Assembly: GCA_036277615.1 (NCBI GenBank)
Contig: DASUMQ010000151.1
Coordinates: 1-5,709, forward strand
Direction: 5' to 3'
DNA from: RPQJ01 sp036277615
GTDB taxonomy: Bacteria; Pseudomonadota; Gammaproteobacteria; Steroidobacterales; Steroidobacteraceae
DNA length: 5,709 nt
A program made the translations under genes and the position numbers. Below, in pieces: positions 1-5,650 of this stretch. Each line of letters opens with the position of its first letter. Within the stretch, counting starts at the first letter, position 1. The notes beneath the pieces were generated by a model that ran no database searches, had not been told where the DNA came from, and saw only the letters and a program-made list of their open reading frames with translations.

Positions 1-576
1 CAGTCGTTCGCTCAATACACCCGTGCATGGCTGCAGGGTTGCAGCGGCGACGCATTGCTCGAGCGTTGGCGCTCGCAGTACACGACCCTCGCCGCGGTAT
101 TCCGCGACCTCGAGCCCGGCCTGCGGTTGCCCTGGTTCGGCCCCGACATGAGCGCACGTTCGTTCATCAGTGCACGCCAGATGGAAACGTGGGCGCACGG
201 GCAGGCGGTCTTCGATGCGCTCGGACTCGAGCGCGAGGAGCACGACCGCCTGTACAACGTCGCGCTGATCGGCGTGAACACGTTCGGCTGGAGCTTTACC
301 GTGAACCGGCGCGAGGTGCCTGCCGTGAAGCCCTGCGTGCGGCTCACGAGCCCGTCGGGTGCGACCTGGACGTGGAACGATCCGGCGGCCCTCGACCGCG
401 TCGAGGGCGACGCGGTGGACTTCTGCCGGGTCGTGACACAGACGCGCAATGTCGCCGACACCGGTTTACGCGTGTCCGGTCCCGTTGCGCGCGAGTGGTT
501 GTCGATCGCGCAGTGCTTCGCGGGCCCGCCGGAGCGCCCGCCCGCTCCCGGCACCCGCTTTCGCCGAGGGCGCTAG
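1..576 (+). CDS. TIGR03084-family putative metal-binding protein (maleylpyruvate isomerase/DinB-like), 5' partial
   Basis: The reading frame is open from base 1 to a TAG at 574-576, giving 191 visible residues. Family members are usually about 260 aa, so roughly 70 N-terminal residues lie off the left edge. The segment METWAHGQ (codons from 181) contains an E-x-x-x-H pair (Glu at 184-186, His at 196-198). In the DinB/mycothiol-dependent maleylpyruvate isomerase fold this pair supplies two metal ligands; the third, a His in the missing N-terminus, cannot be seen. Downstream come a tryptophan-rich TWTWND stretch, DFCRVVTQTRN and a C-terminal GPVAREWLSIAQCFAGPP block, all characteristic of TIGR03084 proteins. 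The biochemical role of the family is unknown; a thiol-dependent or hydrolytic metal enzyme is possible. It converges on the acyl-CoA dehydrogenase operon and shares its stop region. A TTG at 55 could be mistaken for a start, but the frame continues upstream without a stop, so this is a truncated gene. Family call firm, function unassigned. Confidence 0.88.
   Translation, partial: QSFAQYTRAWLQGCSGDALLERWRSQYTTLAAVFRDLEPGLRLPWFGPDMSARSFISARQMETWAHGQAVFDALGLEREEHDRLYNVALIGVNTFGWSFTVNRREVPAVKPCVRLTSPSGATWTWNDPAALDRVEGDAVDFCRVVTQTRNVADTGLRVSGPVAREWLSIAQCFAGPPERPPAPGTRFRRGR
528..552. other. GC-rich hairpin at the convergent gene ends
   Basis: Arms GCCGGAGCG (528-536) and CGCTCCCGGC (543-552) pair over nine base pairs, with one bulged C at 547 and a six-base loop. 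The hairpin lies in the last codons of the TIGR03084 gene and about 20 nt beyond the stop of the leftward operon. Neither strand has a T-tract next to it, so it is not a canonical intrinsic terminator. It could slow polymerase or protect a 3' end on either strand, or be a by-product of GC-rich coding sequence. Confidence 0.25.
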
Positions 577-1715
577 AAGCCCTGCAGCTCGGCGTAGCGT
601 TCGCGGTGGAACGCCGTCGTGCCGAGCGTCGCCTCCGCGACGCGCGCCCGTTTCAGGTACAACCCGACGTCGACCTGGTCGGTCATGCCGATGCCGCCGT
701 GCATCTGCACGGCTTCGTTGCTGACCAGGTGGAACGTGTCGTTGACGCAGGCCTTGCAGACGGACGCGAGGCGCGGGACGTCGGTCGAGCCGTCGTCGTC
801 GAGCGCCGTCAGGGCCGCGTGCAGCACCGATCGCGCGAGCTCGATCTCGGTGTACATCTGCACGGCTCGGTGCTGCAGCGCCTGGAAACTGCCGATCGGC
901 ACGCCGAACTGCTGACGCTGTTTCAGGTACTCGAGCGTCGTCTCGAACACCTGCTGCGCCGCGCCGAGCATCTCGGCCGAGAGCAGGATGCGCCCGACGT
1001 CGAGCACGCGTTCGAGCACCGGGCCGGCCGCGCCGACCTCGCCGAGCAGTGCGGAGCGGTCCACGCGGACGTCCGAGAGTTGCACGTCGGCGCTGTTGCG
1101 GCTGTCCGCAAGGCCGAGACGGTGACGCGAGACCCCCGGCGTCGCGCCGTCGAGCAGGAACAGTGACAGGCCATGTGGATCGGAGTCGGCCCCGGACGTC
1201 CGTGCAACGACGAGCAGCGACTCGGCCACGTGCCCGTCGATCACGAAGCGCTTGCGGCCGTTCAGCACGTAGCCGTCGCCGTCGCGCCGCGCGGTCGTGG
1301 CGATCGCGAAGGGGCGGTGTCGCGGGTGCTCCTCGTGCGCCAGCGCGAGCACGGTCTCGCCCGAGGCGATCTGCCGCAGCAGGTCTCGCACGGGCCCGGC
1401 GTCGCCGGCGAGTTCGAGCGCCGTGCCCGACAGCACGACCGTCGAAAACAGCGGCGAGGCCGCCAGCGTCCGGCCGAGCGCCTCGAGCACCAGGCCCAGA
1501 CCGAAGTGGCCAAAGCCGTTGCCGCCGAGCGACTCGGGGATCAGCATGCCGGTCCAGCCGAGTTCCGCCATTTCCCGCCACGCGTCGCGGTCGAAACCGG
1601 TCGCGTCGCCGGTGTCGCGCAGGCGACGCAGGTTCGCGACGGGAAGTCGATCGCGCGCGAACTGCGTTGCGGTGCTGCGCAGCAGCGCCTGGTCGTGGTC
1701 GAGCACGAGTGCCAT
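573..1715 (-). CDS. Acyl-CoA dehydrogenase family protein, small/beta-type subunit lacking catalytic Glu
   Basis: This 380-aa protein has the acyl-CoA dehydrogenase fold: a helical N-terminal domain with the motif PESLGGNGFG (60-69), a middle beta domain (about 120-225, NGRKRFVIDG at 152-161), and a C-terminal helical domain with RQQFG (267-271) and QMHGGIGM (337-344). The family forms alpha,beta-unsaturated acyl-CoA using FAD. Aligned to medium-chain acyl-CoA dehydrogenase, the catalytic-Glu position after QMHGG falls on Leu364 (TLGT). The alternative helix-G position used by isovaleryl-CoA dehydrogenase falls on Gly241 (DVGR). Neither is acidic, so this is probably a partner subunit rather than an independent enzyme, resembling one chain of the heteromeric FadE/ChsE or PimC-PimD type. 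It is last in the operon, 12 nt after the larger dehydrogenase. The ATG at 1715 follows a GAGG sequence that overlaps the upstream stop codon. The TAG at 573-575 overlaps the stop of the opposing gene. Confidence 0.93.
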   Translation of the reverse strand: MALVLDHDQALLRSTATQFARDRLPVANLRRLRDTGDATGFDRDAWREMAELGWTGMLIPESLGGNGFGHFGLGLVLEALGRTLAASPLFSTVVLSGTALELAGDAGPVRDLLRQIASGETVLALAHEEHPRHRPFAIATTARRDGDGYVLNGRKRFVIDGHVAESLLVVARTSGADSDPHGLSLFLLDGATPGVSRHRLGLADSRNSADVQLSDVRVDRSALLGEVGAAGPVLERVLDVGRILLSAEMLGAAQQVFETTLEYLKQRQQFGVPIGSFQALQHRAVQMYTEIELARSVLHAALTALDDDGSTDVPRLASVCKACVNDTFHLVSNEAVQMHGGIGMTDQVDVGLYLKRARVAEATLGTTAFHRERYAELQGF

Positions 1716-1727
1716 GTCGGGTTCGCC

Positions 1728-2924
1728 TCAGTCCGGCAGGCCGAGCACTTGCTTGGCCACGATGTTGGTCTGGATTTCGCTCGTGCCGCCTTCGATCGAG
1801 TTGCCTTTGGATCGCAGCCACTGGCGGCACACTTCGACCTCCTCGTCGGTGAACGGCGCACCGTCCCAACCGAGGCCGGCCAGGCCGAGGATCTCGACCA
1901 TCAGTTCGTGCTTGTCCTTGTTGTGCTGCGCGCCGAGCGACTTGGTGATCGACGACAACGCGGACGGCCCCTGCTTGCCGGACTCCTCCTGCACGCGGCG
2001 CAACGTCAGTGCAATCGCCTCGCTCCTCATCTCGTGCCGGGCCACGACGTCGCGCAGGTGCGCGTCCGCGATGCGGCCGTCGCGTTCGCCCGCGTACGAC
2101 CTCGCCAGCTCGGCCAGCGTGCGGCCGGCCGGGGAGCCGCCGAGGCCGGTCTGCAGGTGCGTCGAAATGCTCGCGCGCTCGTGCTGCAGCAGCCGCTTCG
2201 CAATCTTCCAGCCTTCGCCCGGCTTGCCGACGAGGTTCTGCTTCGGCACGCGCACGTCCGTCAGGAATACCTCGCAGAAAGGCGACTTGCCCGAGATCAG
2301 CTGGATCGGCCGCACCTCGATTCCGGGGCTGGTCATGTCGATCAACAGGAACGAGATGCCGCCGTGCTTCGACTCGGTGTTGGTGCGCACGAGGCAGAAG
2401 ATCCAGTCGGCCTGGTCGGCATACGAGGTCCAGATCTTCTGGCCGTTGACGAGATAGTGATCACCGAGGTCCTCGGCGCGTGTCTTCAGCCCGGCGAGGT
2501 CCGAGCCCGCGCCCGGCTCGGAGTAGCCCTGGCACCAGCGGATCTCCCCGCGTGCGATCGGCGGCAGGAAGTGCCGGCGCTGCTCCTCGCTCGCGAACTC
2601 GTGCAGCACGGGGGCGAGCATCATGAGGCCGAACGAGATCACCGGCGGGCGGCACCCTGCCGCGGCCAGTTCCTCGCGCAGCACTCGCGCGTGCTCCGGC
2701 GGCAGTCCCGCCCCACCGTGCTCGGGCTGCCACTCGGGCGTCGACCAACCTTTCGCGGCCATCCGGTCCATCCACACCTGCACGTCGGGGTTCGCGTAAC
2801 GCGTCTTGCGTCCGCCCCACGGCGTGTCGGGACTGTCGACGCGCAAGGGTTCGCCCAGCGACCGTGGATAGTTCGCCGCGATCCAGGCGCGGACGTCGTC
2901 GCGGAACCGGTCCAGGTCGCTCAT
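1728..2924 (-). CDS. Acyl-CoA dehydrogenase, large/catalytic-type subunit
   Basis: This 398-aa acyl-CoA dehydrogenase is predicted to oxidise an acyl-CoA to the 2,3-enoyl-CoA with FAD, in the cytoplasm. Visible motifs are PEHGGAG (67-73), the flavin/substrate motif CQGYSEPGAGSDLAGL (131-146), NGQKIWTSYAD (160-170), and the C-terminal IEGGTSEIQTNIVAKQVLGL (377-396). Glu249 in the HERASI segment aligns with the helix-G catalytic glutamate of isovaleryl-CoA dehydrogenase. The usual C-terminal catalytic position is Gly379, with Glu378 one residue before it, so Glu249 is the more likely base. The start at 2924 is supported by the typical N-terminus MSDLDRFRDDVRAWI, by a GGAG five bases upstream, and by an ATGA overlap with the preceding CoA-transferase that suggests translational coupling. 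The frame stays open further upstream, but that stretch is a shadow of the transferase gene. The companion gene downstream is a divergent homologue, so a heteromer is likely. The chain length of the substrate is not readable. Confidence 0.95.
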   Translation of the reverse strand: MSDLDRFRDDVRAWIAANYPRSLGEPLRVDSPDTPWGGRKTRYANPDVQVWMDRMAAKGWSTPEWQPEHGGAGLPPEHARVLREELAAAGCRPPVISFGLMMLAPVLHEFASEEQRRHFLPPIARGEIRWCQGYSEPGAGSDLAGLKTRAEDLGDHYLVNGQKIWTSYADQADWIFCLVRTNTESKHGGISFLLIDMTSPGIEVRPIQLISGKSPFCEVFLTDVRVPKQNLVGKPGEGWKIAKRLLQHERASISTHLQTGLGGSPAGRTLAELARSYAGERDGRIADAHLRDVVARHEMRSEAIALTLRRVQEESGKQGPSALSSITKSLGAQHNKDKHELMVEILGLAGLGWDGAPFTDEEVEVCRQWLRSKGNSIEGGTSEIQTNIVAKQVLGLPD

Positions 2925-4147
2925 CTGTGCTCCATCGTTGCGTCCGCTGGATGGCCTGCGTCGGCCACGATGCTGGTCGCGACGAGCCGGTCGATCTCGG
3001 CATCGTCGTAGCCGCATTCGCGCAGGATCTCGCGACTCTGCGCGCCCGTGCGCGGCGCCGGGCGATCGTCGCGCTCGGCTTCCTCGTGGAGCCGGAACGG
3101 TGAGCGCGTGTCGCGCAACCGGCCCTCGGTCGGGTGATCGTATTCGCGGAAAAAACCGGTCGCGCGCAGGTGCGGATCGCTGAGCAGGTCGCCGACCGAG
3201 TTCACGCGCGAGCACGGTATGTCGCGTGCGCGGAGCTCCTGCAGCCACTCGTCGCTCGTGCGGGACGGTGCGGCCGCCGCGATCAGGGCATAGAGCGCGT
3301 CGGCGCTCTGACTGCGCAACCCCGGGTCCTGCACGCGGGGCGAATGCGCGAACTCGGGCTGGCCGATCAGCTCGAAGAACGCCACCCAGTGCGTCGTCGT
3401 GTACGGCAGGATCGCCATGAAGCCGTCGCGCGTGCGATACGGCCGGCGGTTCGGCGCCGCGAGCCGGTCATAACCGGTCGGGCCGAGCGGCGGCTCGAAG
3501 GTGGCGCCACCGAGCTGCTCCGACATCAGGAACGAGACCGTGCTCTCGAACATCGGCGCCTCGATGCAGCAGCCTTCGCCGGTCCTGGCGCGACGCGCGA
3601 GCGCCGCCGCCACCGCGATGGCGAGGTGCAGGCCGCCGACTTTGTCGCAGAGGATGGTCGAGAGGTATCGCGGTTCCCCGCGATCGTTGGCGTTCAGCGC
3701 CGCAACGCCGGCCGCGGCCTGGATCACGTCGTCGTACGCGGGTTCGGCTGCGTTCGGGCCACGCTGGTCGTAGCCCGCGGCGAACGCGTAAATGAGACCC
3801 GGCCGGAGCGTGGCAAGCCGCGCGTACTCGAGGCCGAGCGGCGCGGCGGATTTCGGCCGCATGTTGTGCACGACGACATCCGACCCGCGCACGAGACGAT
3901 CGAGCACCTCGCGTGCGGCCGGTCGTTTCAGGTCGAGCGCGAGCGACCGCTTGTTCCGGTTGAAACCGAGATAGCCCGCACCCATGCCGCGCGAACGGCC
4001 CGGGCGCACCGTGCGGAACAGGTCACCCTGTGGCGGCTCCACCTTGATCACGTCCGCGCCGAGGTCGCCGAGCGTACGCGTCGCGTACGGGCCCAGCACG
4101 ATCGTGGTGAAGTCGAGGATCCGTGTTCCGCACAGCAGCGGCAGCAT
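2921..4147 (-). CDS. CaiB/BaiF family (class III) CoA-transferase
   Basis: This 408-aa class III CoA-transferase is predicted to move CoA from a donor thioester to a free carboxylic acid through an aspartyl-CoA intermediate. The N-terminus shows LDFTTIVLGPYATRTLGDLG (11-30), followed by ADVIKVEPPQGD (31-42), FNRNKRSLALDLKRP (62-76) and GYDQRGP (125-131). Asp168 in STILCDKVGGLH sits at the position of the nucleophilic Asp169 of formyl-CoA transferase. The residue that would be His126 in an alpha-methylacyl-CoA racemase is Tyr138 here (AYDD), which argues for transferase rather than racemase activity. The ATG at 4147 begins the conserved domain after an AGGT about eight bases upstream; the frame is open beyond it only as antisense of the racemase gene. 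It is first in the operon, and its TGA overlaps the ATG of the large dehydrogenase. It probably activates the acid that the downstream dehydrogenase oxidises. The acid and the CoA donor are unknown. Confidence 0.93.
   Translation of the reverse strand: MLPLLCGTRILDFTTIVLGPYATRTLGDLGADVIKVEPPQGDLFRTVRPGRSRGMGAGYLGFNRNKRSLALDLKRPAAREVLDRLVRGSDVVVHNMRPKSAAPLGLEYARLATLRPGLIYAFAAGYDQRGPNAAEPAYDDVIQAAAGVAALNANDRGEPRYLSTILCDKVGGLHLAIAVAAALARRARTGEGCCIEAPMFESTVSFLMSEQLGGATFEPPLGPTGYDRLAAPNRRPYRTRDGFMAILPYTTTHWVAFFELIGQPEFAHSPRVQDPGLRSQSADALYALIAAAAPSRTSDEWLQELRARDIPCSRVNSVGDLLSDPHLRATGFFREYDHPTEGRLRDTRSPFRLHEEAERDDRPAPRTGAQSREILRECGYDDAEIDRLVATSIVADAGHPADATMEHR
2930..2933 (-). promoter_or_regulatory. 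Ribosome binding site (GGAG) of the large acyl-CoA dehydrogenase
   Basis: On the minus strand GGAG lies five bases before the ATG at 2924-2922, inside the last codons of the CoA-transferase. Together with the ATGA stop/start overlap it fixes the start and points to reinitiation or coupled translation. Confidence 0.6.
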
Positions 4148-4160
4148 GCGTGATACCTGT

Positions 4161-4183
4161 GCGCACGTCGCGAGGACGCGCGC
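4161..4183. repeat. Imperfect inverted repeat in the leader of the leftward operon
   Basis: Arms GCGCACGTC (4161-4169) and GACGCGCGC (4175-4183) pair at eight of nine positions around a five-base GCGAG centre. It lies 14 bases upstream of the CoA-transferase ATG, so it may be an operator or a hairpin in the operon's leader RNA. In DNA this rich in GC, chance is a real alternative. Confidence 0.25.
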
Positions 4184-4195
4184 CGAAGTTTCCCA

Positions 4196-4224
4196 TTGAC
4201 CCGCAAGTGTAACGAAGCAATAGT
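4196..4224 (+). promoter_or_regulatory. Sigma70-like promoter for the alpha-methylacyl-CoA racemase
   Basis: TTGACC (4196-4201, five of six matches to TTGACA) is followed by a 17-base spacer and AATAGT (4219-4224, four of six to TATAAT). It lies in the most AT-rich part of the 142-bp divergent region. Transcription would start near 4231 and leave a leader of about 60 nt before the ATG at 4290. No equally good promoter is seen on the minus strand; the best is a lone TACACT (complement of 4206-4211) without a -35 box, and it overlaps this promoter's spacer. Confidence 0.5.
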
Positions 4225-4228
4225 TCCC

Positions 4229-4252
4229 GCGGGTGCGCGTCCGCGCGCCCGC
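4229..4252. repeat. 11-bp-arm imperfect palindrome at the predicted racemase transcription start
   Basis: Arms GCGGGTGCGCG (4229-4239) and CGCGCGCCCGC (4242-4252) pair at ten of eleven positions around a two-base TC centre. The element covers the expected transcription start of the rightward promoter (about 4231). That is a suitable place for a repressor operator (TetR- or MarR-type sites are often palindromes of about this size), or for a hairpin at the 5' end of the mRNA. No regulator gene is present in the window to pair it with. Confidence 0.35.
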
Positions 4253-4274
4253 CAGCCGGACGACGACGGGCACG

Positions 4275-4280
4275 AGGGAG
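4275..4280 (+). promoter_or_regulatory. Ribosome binding site (AGGGAG) of the racemase
   Basis: AGGGAG lies nine bases before the ATG at 4290. It selects this start over an in-frame GTG at 4233, which would add 19 residues with no family similarity. Confidence 0.6.
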
Positions 4281-4289
4281 AGCGAGCGC

Positions 4290-5429
4290 ATGGGACCGTT
4301 GCACGGCGTGAAGGTGATCGAGCTGGCGGGAATCGGGCCAGCACCCTTCTGCGCGATGATGCTTGCGGACATGGGCGCGGACGTGATCCGGGTAGACCGT
4401 GTCTCGGCCCGACCGGGCAGCCGTGAAACGGACTGCCTGTTGCGCAACCGTCGCTCGATCGCGCTCGACCTCAAGCATCCGGCGGCCATCGAGGCGCTGC
4501 TCGAGCTGATCGACGGCGCCGACGCGCTGATCGAGGGCTTCCGCCCCGGCGTCATGGAGCGCCTCGGCCTCGGGCCCGACGTCTGCCTGGCCCGCAACGC
4601 ACGACTCGTCTATGGCCGCATGACGGGCTGGGGGCAGACGGGTCCGCTCGCGCACGCCGCCGGGCACGACATCAACTACATCGCGCTCACGGGCGCACTG
4701 CACCTGATCGGCGAGCGGGGTCGCAAGCCCGTGCCGCCGCTCAACCTCGTCGGGGATTTCGGCGGCGGTGCAATGATGCTGTTGGCCGGCGTGCTCGCGG
4801 CGCTGTTCGAGGCGGCCCGCTCCGGCAAGGGGCAGGTGGTGGACGCCGCGATGACCGACGGCACCGTCGCACTGCTCGGGATCTTTTTTTCGCAGCGGGC
4901 GACGTATCGCGATTTCCAGGACGTCACCGGCGGTGAAATGCTCGCGGGCGCGGCGCCGTACTACGGCACGTACGAGACCCGCGACGGCAAGTACCTCGCG
5001 ATCGGCGCGATCGAGCCGCAGTTCTACGCGCTGCTGATCGAGCGGCTGGGCCTCGATCCGAAATACCTCGCGGCGGGGTTTCCCGCGAGTCGCACCGGCG
5101 ACGACGACGTCCGCGCGGGGATCGCCGCGGCCGTGCGCACGCGCACGCGCGACGAGTGGGCCGCGGTGTTCGAAGGCACCGACGCGTGCGTCGCGCCGGT
5201 CCTGAGCCTCGCCGAGGCGGCCAGGCATCCGCACAACGTCGCCCGCGGCACGTTCGTGACCGTCGGCGGCGTCGAGCAGCACGCGCCTGCCCCGCGCTTC
5301 GGCCGCACGGCTGCGTCGCCGGTGCGGCCACCCCCGGCGGCCGGTGCCGACACCGCGGCCGTGCTCCAGGACATCGGGTTCAGCGAGCAGCGGATTGCGG
5401 AGTTGCGCGCGGCCGGCGCATTGACCTGA
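4290..5429 (+). CDS. Alpha-methylacyl-CoA racemase (AMACR/MCR type, CaiB/BaiF superfamily)
   Basis: This 379-aa protein is predicted to interconvert the 2R and 2S epimers of 2-methyl-branched acyl-CoAs by proton exchange at C2. The length matches the family (about 360-380 aa). The N-terminus GPLHGVKVIELAGIGPAPF (2-20) is typical, followed by ADMGADVIRVDR (26-37) and GRMTGWGQTGP (109-119). The catalytic pair of the mycobacterial enzyme MCR is present at the same numbers: His126 in GHDINYI and Asp156 in NLVGDFGGG. Glu242 in GAIEPQFY matches the supporting glutamate. The start at 4290 follows AGGGAG and begins the conserved domain directly. It is divergent from the CoA-transferase/dehydrogenase operon, with 142 bp between the starts, so shared control is likely. 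Acyl-CoA dehydrogenases for 2-methyl substrates usually accept one epimer, which explains why a racemase sits beside them. A seven-T run at 4884-4890 (Phe199-Phe200-Ser201) is unusual in such GC-rich DNA, but the frame is intact. Confidence 0.96.
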   Translation: MGPLHGVKVIELAGIGPAPFCAMMLADMGADVIRVDRVSARPGSRETDCLLRNRRSIALDLKHPAAIEALLELIDGADALIEGFRPGVMERLGLGPDVCLARNARLVYGRMTGWGQTGPLAHAAGHDINYIALTGALHLIGERGRKPVPPLNLVGDFGGGAMMLLAGVLAALFEAARSGKGQVVDAAMTDGTVALLGIFFSQRATYRDFQDVTGGEMLAGAAPYYGTYETRDGKYLAIGAIEPQFYALLIERLGLDPKYLAAGFPASRTGDDDVRAGIAAAVRTRTRDEWAAVFEGTDACVAPVLSLAEAARHPHNVARGTFVTVGGVEQHAPAPRFGRTAASPVRPPPAAGADTAAVLQDIGFSEQRIAELRAAGALT

Positions 5430-5483
5430 TCGCTTGGGGCGGGCGCCGCGCAGGGCGTTCGCCACGGGCAGTCATCGACCGCG

Positions 5484-5618
5484 CTACGACCCGCCGAACA
5501 CCGCGGAGCCTGCAAAGATCGCCGCGAACACTGCGGTGCTGGCGAAAATCGCGGCGCCGCGGCAGCTCCACCCTGCTGTGACTGACCTGCAAGGTCCTGA
5601 GGATTTAACGCACCGCAC
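5484..5618 (-). CDS. Possible small hydrophobic peptide or C-terminal end of a leftward frame
   Basis: A minus-strand frame ends at TAG (complement of 5484-5486) and encodes a hydrophobic C-terminus made of two ten-residue units, AAIFASTAVF and AAIFAGSAVF, then GGS. The 23 residues are long enough for one membrane helix with small-residue packing faces. A GTG at 5618 would give 44 aa, but it has no convincing ribosome binding site. The frame is also open to the right edge, with an arginine- and proline-rich composition that does not look like a known protein. The seven base differences between the 30-bp units give five synonymous changes and two mild ones (S/G, T/S) in this frame. That is the only hint of coding, and the family is not recognised. 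Confidence 0.2.
   Translation of the reverse strand: MRCVKSSGPCRSVTAGWSCRGAAIFASTAVFAAIFAGSAVFGGS
5496..5555. repeat. Diverged 30-bp tandem duplication
   Basis: Units 5496-5525 and 5526-5555 are directly adjacent and match at 23 of 30 positions; each begins GAACAC-GCGG. There are only two copies and no spacer, so this is not a CRISPR. It lies in the gene-poor stretch after the racemase, and a 12-bp perfect palindrome (CGCGGCGCCGCG, 5550-5561) overlaps its end. The period is a multiple of three, so a frame crossing it stays intact. Confidence 0.65.
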
Positions 5619-5638
5619 AAAAACGCCGTCTGGTCGTT

Positions 5639-5644
5639 TATGAT
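5639..5644 (+). promoter_or_regulatory. Possible -10 box for a rightward gene at the edge
   Basis: TATGAT matches TATAAT at five of six positions. No recognisable -35 element lies 16-18 bases upstream, so the call is weak. Transcription would begin close to 5651, at or next to the GTG that may start the edge gene. An inverted repeat GACCGG (5646-5651) / CCGGTC (5659-5664) lies just after it. Confidence 0.25.
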
Positions 5645-5650
5645 CGACCG

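Noticed and set aside
27..1166. Plus-strand 379-codon frame spanning the convergent junction
   Set aside because: It runs across the ends of two well-supported genes in a different frame, with typical GC-shadow composition.
466..1869. Minus-strand 467-codon frame overlapping the small dehydrogenase
   Set aside because: It is a shifted frame of the real gene, dominated by Arg, Ala and Pro, without motifs.
1173..3011. Very long plus-strand open frame (612 codons) across the dehydrogenase genes
   Set aside because: It is antisense to two proteins with clear acyl-CoA dehydrogenase motifs, is rich in Arg/Ala/Val/His as expected for the complement of GC-rich codons, and shows no domain.
2925..3248. 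N-terminal extension of the large dehydrogenase by 108 residues
   Set aside because: It overlaps the coding region of the transferase. The ATG at 2924 has a ribosome binding site and the typical family N-terminus.
4148..4597. N-terminal extension of the CoA-transferase up to 4597
   Set aside because: It would overlap the start and promoter of the racemase. The conserved domain begins at the ATG at 4147, and the added residues have no family similarity.
4023..5465. Minus-strand 480-codon frame opposite the racemase
   Set aside because: The plus strand encodes a complete racemase with catalytic residues. The antisense peptide is Arg/His/Ala-rich and shows no recognisable family.
5430..5480. 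Intrinsic terminator after the racemase stop
   Set aside because: Only short stems (four base pairs, such as GCGG/CCGC) are visible, with no T-tract following.
5496..5555. CRISPR-like repeats
   Set aside because: There are only two adjacent units, 77% identical, with no spacers and no cas genes.
5434..5643. Plus-strand 69-codon frame after the racemase (MGRAPRR...)
   Set aside because: There is no ribosome binding site and no recognisable domain, and the two repeat units differ by drastic residues in this frame.
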